Positions 56,098-64,000 of a stretch of DNA of 64,000 bases are shown one piece after another. Every line of letters begins with the position of its first letter. Within the stretch, counting starts at the first letter, position 1. A program made the position numbers and the translations under genes. This DNA comes from Collybiopsis luxurians FD-317 M1 (taxonomy: Eukaryota > Basidiomycota > Agaricomycetes > Agaricales > Omphalotaceae), in NCBI GenBank assembly GCA_000827265.1, contig KN834751.1, positions 688,113 through 752,112 of the forward strand, given 5' to 3'. The notes under the pieces are model-generated. The model worked only from the letters and a program-made list of their open reading frames with translations, had not been told where the DNA came from and did no database searches.

Positions 56098-57950
56098 ATG
56101 GCGCGTCACTTCAGTCCTGAAGAGACGAGAGGATTGGCAGGAGAGGGCCTGGTATCATCAGAGTCTCTGAGATAGTAAGTCGAGTCTTGAGATCTTGACG
56201 CCCAGAGTTATCTTTCCATCTAATTTCATATGCAGTCAAAGAATGGCAGATGATCTCTGCGCGCGAGGCAGGCCTAATCAGGCTTTTCCTTTCATGATAA
56301 AAGCCATGGAAGACAAAAACAATGTGGATATTTTTGTAAGTTACGCTTTTGTCCAGCAAAATTATCGTGAAGCGCTAGCTGTTCTCGAAGACGGTAGAAA
56401 AAGAGGTAAAAACGTGTCTACATATGATATGACTTTAAGATATTAAAGAGCCAACGAAGGCGAAAAGTCTTTAAAGTCGAAATTTGGTCCAGAAGCTTTT
56501 GTGGATGGCGGCCCGCTGGTGGGTAAGTTCTACGAAGAGTACGACACAAGGCCGTACATGCGTGTTTTGCAAGCCATAGTTCGGGTGGCGGTAGAATGTA
56601 AGAGATATCAAAAGGCCGCGTCCGTATCAATCAATTTTTTCCTTAAACAATATTCATCATTATATGCAGTGACACCATCATCGAAATGTTTCGCCTAAAT
56701 CCACAAGACCCAATGCAGCAGCATAAGTGGCTTCCCACCCTATTATGCCGCCTTAAACGCTACGCAGACACGCTCTACTTCTGCCAGTTATTCCTTGACA
56801 TCTTTGTCGGACGTGTCCCCCGTTCTGACCTTCCGCCGGAAGGAGGGACGCGTTTTCTTGCTCCGAGACGCGGGGAATCTGCACTATACACCTCAGACGA
56901 ACAGGAGAGTTTTACTCTGTACGGATCAACGATCTTGTATAGTGCTGCGCTGGCGAGTTTTCATTTAGAGGGAGATTGTGAAGAAGGAAGGATGTATTTG
57001 CGTGCTGCGACGAGAGCGAATCCGACAGTGATGATTAGAATTTTGAAGAGGTCTCAGCAGCCTGGTGAGCTCCCAGCAGTGGTTTAGCAAACCAAATTAT
57101 TTATTTTTTGTGAGCAGAATCTCTCGACGAGAACCCTCGAACATGGAACTCTCCTGCAGATGCACACGACTATCTCTGGCTCGCTCAGGACCTTTGGATG
57201 GGACGGGAAGTTTGGGATTGGGTGAACATCACATCTAAGAACGATCCTGATGTTACAAAAACTGTACAAAAAGGTTGTGCCCGTCCTGGGTGCGATAATC
57301 TCGAGAAAAAGGCTGGAGAGTTTCAGTTGTGTTCTGGATGTCAGACGGTGAGTTGCCGAACATGAGTGGCGGAAGCCTCAAGCACTCATTATTGGATAGA
57401 TATCATACTGTAGCGCAGCTTGTCAGAAGGGAGATTGGCTACGTCACAAGTCTGGTAAATATCTTGCTCGATCTCCTGCTCCTTTGTAGATACTTATGTT
57501 TATTACAGATTGCAAAGTCACCCAACAGATGACAGAAATTGGGCGGGCGATATCGAAAGGAAAACCTATTTCTACTAGCAACGACATACCTGTCTTTGCT
57601 ACAGACATTTCTTCGGATGGAATTCGCGGGTATGTAGCTGCGTTTCGAAAAATTCTCTACTGTTGATGTCATTTCAATGCTAACTCTCTTATTCTTGTAG
57701 ATACAATCCTGCACCGAATAAGATGACACCCGAACAGGAGGCTGATGAGGCTGAGCGTCAGCGGAAGAAAAAGGAGAAAAAGAAGGAGATGAATAAGAAG
57801 AAGGAAGAGAGGAGGAAGGCAAAGAAGAGGGAGGAACGAGAAAGGGAAATATTAGAGAATGGCGGTAAGATGAAGGCGATCGAAAACAGTCATGTCCAGA
57901 TGGAGCTTGGAAACATACAGAAGGGGATGGCTAGTGCTTCGCTGGAGTGA
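56098..57950 (+). CDS. MYND zinc-finger protein with TPR-like helical region
   Basis: Exons join from the ATG at 56098: MARHFSPEETRGLAGEGL, then YQRMADDLCARGRPNQAFPF, then a TPR-like block (YAFVQQNYREALAVLEDGRK, AIVRVAVECKRYQKAADTII, WLPTLLCRLKRYADTLYFCQ). HDYLWLAQDLWMGREVWDW precedes the MYND finger: GCARPGCDNLEKK, FQLCSGCQTISYCSAACQKG and WLRHKSDCK supply the eight Cys/His zinc ligands. The C-terminus is a long Lys/Glu/Arg helix (RQRKKKEKKKEMNKKKEERR) ending GMASASLE. MYND fingers bind proline-rich partners; specific function unknown. An ACGCGT box lies upstream at 55942-55947. Confidence 0.85.
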
Positions 57951-58283
57951 TGCAAGGAAGGAAAGGAAAAGGCCAAAGTCATGCAGACTGTTGTCTGTAC
58001 TATGTATAATAATCAGTTTATGTTACAACGTTACGGGAGATACTTCGTATGTGCTTGATCAAATTCGCCACGGTCACGGTCTTGCCAAGGGTTGAAAGGA
58101 TGACAGATCTCCTCAGCATAAGGAGATGCGTAGAATAGTAGACGATGTTACGAGCACGTTGCAATCTGCTTAGGATATATCTAATCAAGAGAGCATGCTA
58201 TCAACTTTCCGGGCGAACGACAGCTTACAACGAGGACACGTCTTGTCCTCTTTCCGAGCACCCTCACTACTCCTTCACCAGCC
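57951..58283. other. Intergenic, no gene supported
   Basis: A 333-bp spacer between two same-strand genes. It probably contains the 3' end of the MYND gene transcript and the RING gene promoter. Confidence 0.4.
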
Positions 58284-58941
58284 ATGGCATCCTTCTTAGA
58301 ATGCCCTATATGCTACTCCGCTTTGAATGACCCAGTCTGCATTCCCTGTCGTACGTAATAAGTGCTATGGCATGCCACAAGAAACCCATGAGGCAAAAAT
58401 GAAGGCCACCTTTATTGCTCACAGTGCATCTCGGACTATATCGCTTCCAGAGGTTATGGGGAAATTCCCTGTCCGACATGTCGTACATCGTTTCCAACCC
58501 GCAAGTATTCTGGATTTTGTCCGGAGGTTTGTCCTTGTAATCCGAATCTTGCAGGCAGCCCAGAGGTTCGAATGACACGCGCTTGTAGAAGGCTTCGAAT
58601 TCACAAATAAAACTCCTCACTATTAGCTAGCTTTTGTTCCAGAAAATTGTCCTCACTCAATAGCAGGCGTTCCATCTAGTATTCAGCGGGTATATCTTGA
58701 TACGAATGCAGCTCTGGGACAGCTCACGATGTTGGAGGCTCAAGTGAAAGCACTCGAAGAGGATAATGAGCACCTTGTGAGCTCTTGCGAAAGGGTATCG
58801 CTGAGGGCTCAGTACTCGGCAGAGTTGTTGCGCAAACAAATGTCCGAGACTAGGAAGGTTTTCGAAGAAGCAAAGAAATGGAAAGAGAACCATGACGAGA
58901 TTAAAGGAAGGCTTGATGTAAAACAGCAGCTATCGTTCTAA
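58284..58941 (+). CDS. RING finger protein with C-terminal coiled coil
   Basis: Probable E3 ubiquitin ligase of about 175 residues. Exon 1 reads MASFLECPICYSALNDPVCIPC. After an intron, HLYCSQCISDYI and YGEIPCPTCRTSFPTRKYSG complete a C3HC4 RING (C-x2-C, C-x-H, C-x2-C, C-x2-C). A further intron leads to a final exon with LGQLTMLEAQVKALEEDNEH and SAELLRKQMSETRKVFEEAK, a coiled coil likely to drive dimerisation, ending DVKQQLSF. The residue between the third Cys and His depends on the splice choice (Arg in my model, Gly in most family members). No transmembrane segment. Confidence 0.83.
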
Positions 58942-59744
58942 GCCTTTGTTGAATTTTTGTTTTTTTTTCGATGATAGTTCATCTGACATACTAGCAATCC
59001 TCCCTTGATGTTTTTGGTGTTTCTCTTTTGGTATCCTCGTTTTCTGTTTTGCTGTATTTTTGTGATATGTTACACTATCTCTCAATTGAGGGTTAAGGAT
59101 ACCTAGGTAGGCACAGTGGCACTCGGAGTCGACGCCACACTTTCCCCCGGCTGATGCGGTCCGAAGGTGGCGGCTATCATGAATGTCTTCACTTATGATG
59201 TGGAACTTCCAGTACTCTTCGGAAAAGTAGTTCTTCCTCCGCCTGAATTCAATACATCCCCATTTGACTTCAACCATCTTCACTTCGAGCGGATGAATGG
59301 TTGAGCTTTCGTCCTGATTCTTTTGGCTTGAACTTAACCCCAGCAATAAATGATATTCGAATGCTTACCGACCCGTCGGGTCTTCCACCTAGCGTCATCG
59401 TCGACGATGCATTGGAAGGTTCGGTGCCTGATGAAAAAGATGTACATTGTATCGTTGTACACTACCGGATTTTTGGTGGTAAATCCAATGGGTTGGTTTT
59501 TTCAACCGCTGCTTGTTCCCGTGTCTACCTACGAGGGAGACGGAGCAACCATTCGGAACTAAAATAATTGACCCCGATGCTCAGATCCTTTACCTTGGCA
59601 AAACGGCTCCGATAACCATTTGAGGTTCAATTTTACAAATTCTATCTGGAGTCCTGCTCCCCTTGATGTCACACGAGCGATGGTGTAGGAGTATTTAAGA
59701 GTCGCGTTTTACCTATCTATTTGTTCTTTTTCCCTTGGTTATCG
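58942..59744. other. Intergenic, possible gene fragment
   Basis: About 800 bp. A + strand stretch reads MNVFTYDVELPVLFGKVVLP and continues about 20 codons before a TGA near 59303; another ATG frame runs 59361-59567. They do not join through convincing splice sites, so a pseudogene fragment is possible but unsupported. Confidence 0.3.
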
Positions 59745-61862
59745 ATGTTATCTGTGCTTCAGACTGTCAACTTACCGATATCGGTACAGCCCTTCCTTCA
59801 AGGACTAGGGTTCTTGAGCTCCCAGCCTTCAACAGAGCTACTACCCGCTTGTCGAGTACTCCCGAGCGACCCATCTTGGCCAGCTGTCGACGTCTGGGAT
59901 GCGTTCAATGCCTCCGTAGATGGTCGTCTGATCAAGACAGTTCCAATAGCCAGTCCTTGCCACGATCCTCATTACGATTTTGAGGCATGCGAGTATGTAA
60001 AGAAGAACTGGCATGAGACAGATATGCAGTAAGTATGGAGCTCCTTCCGTTGGATACATTACTTCACAAATTCAACTTCAATTCTTGGCAGTATCTCGCA
60101 TCCTTCCTCAGTTATAGATGCCGTATTCCTGAACAAAAGCTGTGACCCGTTCACCTCAAGACAGTCTCCCTGTTATGTTGGTTCCTACGTCCAGTACGCG
60201 GTCAATGTTTCGGAACCTATTCACGTCATGAAAACAGTTCAGTTTGCAAAGAGGCATAATATACGATTTGTTGTGAAGAACACTGGCCACGAGTTCGTCC
60301 CTGCTTTTTCGTTATTCGAAGTCTGATGAATTCCTCTGCATTATGTTCAGCTACATGGGCCGCTCCACAGCGACAGCCGGTATTTCTGTATGGATGCATC
60401 ATCTGAAGCAAATGGAGTGGTTCGACAGTTACCCGTCCCCCGACTACAATGGTGCTGCATTGAAAGTGCAAGCGGGCGTCCAGGGTGCAGAAGTCAATGC
60501 TGAAGCCACCAAACACGGTCACCTAATCGTAGCAGGAGAATGTCCGGTTCGTCACTGTCCTCAGTCCAATCAAGTTCCGTTCTGAAGTGTTTCACATAAA
60601 TCAGACCGTAGGCTTCGCAGGTGGATACATCCAAGGGGGCGGTCAGTCGCTGCTAACTTCTTTCGCACCTGTCTTAACTTAATCTTTCCGCGCAGGCCAT
60701 TCGGTACTTAGCTCCGTACTAGGAATGGCAGCGGATCATACCCTCCAGTTTGAGGTTATAACCACCACCGGAGAATTCGTAACAGCGTCTCCAACGGAGA
60801 ACCAGGACCTGTACTGGGCTTTGAGCGGAGGAGTAAGCAGTGATCAAGCATTTATTTCACATTCCGAACAAATCGTCATTCTTTGCAGGGAGGCGGAACG
60901 TACGGTATTGTGTGGTCCGTCACAGTTAAGGCACACCCGGATATGCCAATAACCAAGGCAATCGTTCACTTCAACTCAAAAGGCATTTCTCGCGACACCT
61001 ACTGGAAGGCTATCACTGCTTATCAGAGGATAATCCCGTCAATTCTTGATACTGGTTCTTTCCTGGACTCGACCTACGATGTTGAGAAGTTCCGTATGGC
61101 TCCTTTGATCGCACCGAATGTCTCTTCATCAACAGTCTATTCCATTCTCGCGCCTTGGCTGGACACACTCGATTTGCTTGGGATTCAGTACACCTTTTCC
61201 TTGGCGGAACACGCGAAATATGTTGATTCTGTAGCGGATTACAACAACTTTGATGTAAACGGGTATCAGCTCGGCGGACGACTGCTTCCCAGGTCGTTGT
61301 TCGAGACAGAAGAAGGATTTTCCGAATTCATGAGTGTGATTAGGGATATTGTGGACGGTGGAGCGTATGTATGGGATATTGGATTGAGGCCTTCGCTGGA
61401 GGCAGGTAGATATCCGAACAATGCGGTTCATCCGGAGTGGAGAGACACAGAGAGGATGTATAATCCGGTTCTGCAAGCGCTTTTACTTGCGACTCGCAAC
61501 TTTTTGCTCACAAGTTTTTAGGTTCTTCGACGACCGTGATTCCTTGGAACAGATTTATAATGACCAAAAGAGAATAAGCATATATGATGAGCCTTTGAAG
61601 AGACTGAGCACTGGCGGCGGGGCGTACGTGAATGAGGTGAGTCAGGTAAATTTGCAGAACTCTTCTTTTTATTTCATGCCTATATTTACAGGCTGACCCA
61701 TTTGCTCGTGACTGGAAAAACGCATTTTATGGAAAGCACTACGATCGTCTTCTATCCATCAAAGATAAGTGGGATCCAGATCAAGTATTGTACGCGCCTA
61801 TTGCAGTTGGAGGTGACCGTTGGGAGGAAATGGAGGATGGAAGACTGTGCCGGGCGCCATAG
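59745..61862 (+). CDS. FAD-linked oxidase, berberine bridge enzyme-like
   Basis: Flavoprotein of the vanillyl-alcohol-oxidase fold, usually secreted, oxidising alcohols, sugars or secondary-metabolite rings. The start is uncertain; the first ATG in frame is at 59745. PCHDPHYDFEACEYVKKNW is typical of fungal members. The PCMH domain has VVKNTGHDYMGRSTATAGIS (joined across an intron), whose GHD His is the usual covalent FAD site, then AGECPTVGFAGGYIQGGGHS and ENQDLYWALSGG-GGGTYGIV. The C-terminal BBE motif YVNEADPFARDWKNAFYGKH plus YDRLLSIKDKWDPDQVLYAP is complete, ending DGRLCRAP. About eight introns are present. Substrate unknown. Confidence 0.9.
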
Positions 61863-62423
61863 ACGGAATACTATATATACAAGAAGATGTATTAGTATTC
61901 GACGAGCATTGACGCTTGATTGAGGCCTTCAATATTCCAGAATTATTTGTTCCATTCATTCTTGGACAGTTGACATTTCGAAGCGTTATGTGTCTACCCA
62001 TCGGCTGGGCCCGCACTAAATGCGTACGTGAATACGTCCCTCGAAGAAACCTGGCACATTCCGCCGGTTCAGTATTCGTTTCGGGAGAAAGATCCTGTTA
62101 CCGAAAGGCAATTTAAGGACGACGGAAGTCCGTATACACTGTCTGATTCACAGGAATATGAGAATGCAAGTCGCCTTTTGGACAAAGAAGGGTGCCAAGA
62201 TGAGAGCTCGAGATCAAGGACTCTCTGCTATCTCATCTGATAAGGTGTCCGTGTTATCAGATAACTATTTTGAGGAATCTTCAACGCGGTCAGCTTCAAC
62301 TACTCCCCTAGACCGGGTGAGGTTGGAGCCGAAGAAGCTTATAAGGCAATGGAATTTGAGACTCGTGTCTTCACTGCTCTTCAATCATCCACTGCTTCGG
62401 TTTTTCTCTAGTTGATTTTCGCT
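61863..62423. other. Intergenic, no gene supported
   Basis: 560 bp between two same-strand genes. Short open frames here lack conserved content; likely a 3' UTR plus promoter. Confidence 0.4.
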
Positions 62424-64000
62424 ATGGGGATGCCTGAAAATGAGCCTGAACTTCAAGCTCAGGGTTCATCTTATGCATCGCGCACCTCCGCTTCTGAAAG
62501 TCAGGAAAAACGCTCCGAGAAATCGATCACCAGAAAAGAGTCGTCTGCATCTGACGCTGTTGCGGAACACGCAATTTTGGATGCCACGAAGCCCAAGTTA
62601 CCGATAGGCTGGAGGATAACAATTCTTGTGCTGACATGTTTAGCTAGCTGTGGGTACCTGTCACCAAAAATTCTTTTCAATATGATCCTGACGATTTTTT
62701 GAAGTTGGAAATCATTGGTCGAACGTACGTATTGAACTCGACTATTTGGTTGCCTGAAATTCAGCTCATCTTCGCTTCGATGCTCCAGGGCTTGATCGTG
62801 TAAGTATTAAAGTTTGGTTGCTCGTTTGTTCTAATTTTTTCGCCTCAGTGCTCTCAAGACTACTATCATCAAGGAGGTACACATCAACAACTCTCAATTC
62901 GCAACTCTGGTTGCGTGTACTAATCTTGTGAGTACCTCTTTACATGTCTATTCTCTAAGTCTAACCGTCTTTGCCCGGTCAAGGTAAACACCTTCCTTTG
63001 TATCATCCTTGGATTCTGCATCGACAAATGGGGTGGACCTCTCCTCGCTGTTATAATGGCCTCGTTCCACTTCAGTGGTAGTATCGTAATGGCTGGCAGC
63101 GCGACCAATAATTTCAACAATTATCCCCTCCTTATTGTTGGCAAGGTGCTAGCCGCAATCGGTGACGGATCTCTCGATAATGCTCAGCACAGAATTTTCT
63201 CCACATATTTTGCCAGAGGGGGAGGTTTTGCGTTTTCCATTGGTGCTATCTGGTTGGTACACGGTACTTGAGTGTGCTCTTCACGAACTCTGATTCTTCA
63301 ACTTATCAGGGGAGTGGCGAATCTTGCCCAGTTCACTGGCCAGTCTACCGCCAACATTATCGCCACCAATTTGGGAACTTATGCCTGGGCTTTATGGATC
63401 TCCGCCATTATCGCACTGTTCTCAGTCATCTGTGCTGTCGCCGTTTACTTTCTAGACTTGTGGCTTCTAAAGAAGTATCAAGTGACGGACCACACAGACG
63501 GAATGACGTTGAAGAGTAATGTAAGACGGGGAGTATTTAGCTTGAAAGCCGTAAGAGAGCTACCTGTTACTTTTTGGTAAGTTGCTTTAGCTTGACCCGA
63601 GTCAAGAAATTGACTCCGAGTTCACAGGGTCGTAGTCTTGTTTTCTATTTTTGAGAATGCGGGTGTACAGTCGTTCGTATCTATATCAACGTGAGTTGCT
63701 TTCCTACAACCGCGATTACCTTTTATATTAACTTTCAACCTTTCATTAGCCAATTTGCTCAACAGCGTCTCAAAAAGGGTGCTGTCATTGGCGGATGGGT
63801 GTCGAGCTTTTACCTACTTCTCCCAGCTTGCCTCACTCCCGTGCTAGGGATCGTTATCGATCTACACGGGCAGAGGGTGTCATTTCGTGCGTGAACTTTT
63901 GGAATGGTCTGGTACCTGGACTGAGAGTAACTTTGAAATCTAGTGCTCTTGTCAGCACTGATGTTCCTGGTATCGATGCTACTGCTGAAGTTTTCTCATT
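62424..64000 (+). CDS. Major facilitator superfamily transporter, 3' end outside window
   Basis: Membrane transporter cut by the window end. The ATG at 62424 gives MGMPENEPELQAQGSSYASR, a polar Ser-rich cytosolic head, then IGWRITILVLTCLASCGYL as helix 1. Further exons read NNSQFATLVACTNLVNTFLC, then IILGFCIDKWGGPLLAVIMA (the D-K/R-x-G-x-x loop 2-3 motif), then PLLIVGKVLAAIGDGSLDNA, then GVANLAQFTGQSTANIIATN and a long helix SAIIALFSVICAVAVYFLDL. The last readable part is GWVSSFYLLLPACLTPVLGI. The pattern is closest to the MFSD1-like branch, a tentative call. Introns occur about every 100-200 bp. Confidence 0.82.

Noticed and set aside
58930..59346. Minus-strand 138-codon frame downstream of the RING gene
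   Set aside because: No ATG near its 5' end, low-complexity Lys-rich tail, and overlap with the end of the RING gene. No homology signal that I recognise.
1..64000. ACGCGT boxes as a window-wide cell-cycle signature
   Set aside because: About ten sites in 64 kb, some inside exons, is not above chance expectation. Only the close pair in the TOP3/UTP25 promoter and the duplicated pair near CCP1 are worth attention.

Overview
This window is nuclear DNA from a basidiomycete fungus, most likely an agaricomycete. Genes are dense and split by many GT-AG introns of about 45-70 nt. Conserved housekeeping proteins sit beside families typical of mushrooms: a DUF6699 protein, an F-box/LRR-like protein, a MYND-finger protein, a berberine-bridge-type oxidase and a secreted pectate lyase. 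Species cannot be told from the sequence. I rebuilt gene models by joining open frames at visible splice sites, so outer coordinates are start and stop codons and spans include introns. About 32 protein genes, one tRNA and one tRNA-like relic are supported.

Layout. 0.8-11.6 kb: sphingosine-1-phosphate lyase (DPL1) diverging from prefoldin subunit 4; mitochondrial cytochrome c peroxidase (CCP1); two uncharacterised proteins; a family 1 polysaccharide lyase. 12-20.3 kb: an acidic protein with four GGGF repeats; two paralogous class I glutamine amidotransferases arranged head to head around an acetate-transporter-family (GPR1/FUN34/YaaH) gene and a small hydrophilic protein; an intron-containing tRNA-Thr; a Gfo/Idh/MocA oxidoreductase. 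21.9-36.8 kb: a long disordered protein, DNA topoisomerase III (interrupted by a 436-base assembly gap), UTP25, ATG3 and a protein with an HELIH zinc-protease motif. 37-43 kb is gene-poor and repeat-rich: a complete hAT-type MITE, a decayed relative, an ATCC microsatellite, a 40-bp tandem repeat and a degenerate tRNA. 43-58 kb: GNAT acetyltransferase, MetE-like protein, Dal5-type MFS transporter, Ohr/OsmC peroxidase with a mitochondrial-looking leader, splicing factor RSE1, a coiled-coil protein, a MYND protein and a RING protein. 59.7-64 kb: FAD-linked oxidase and an MFS transporter cut by the window edge.

Functional themes are mostly housekeeping: lipid breakdown, protein folding, peroxide defence (CCP1, Ohr), DNA topology, ribosome assembly, autophagy and splicing. 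Several pairs share very short divergent promoters (DPL1/PFD4, TOP3/UTP25, RSE1/coiled-coil gene). The best leads are the amidotransferase pair, one of which uses a GC-AG intron at a position where its sister has GT-AG; a diverged promoter-sized duplication upstream of CCP1 and the gene after it; two MluI-type ACGCGT boxes in the 120-bp TOP3/UTP25 promoter; and the 207-bp hAT MITE with intact 8-bp target duplications. I saw no convincing wholly new multi-gene system.
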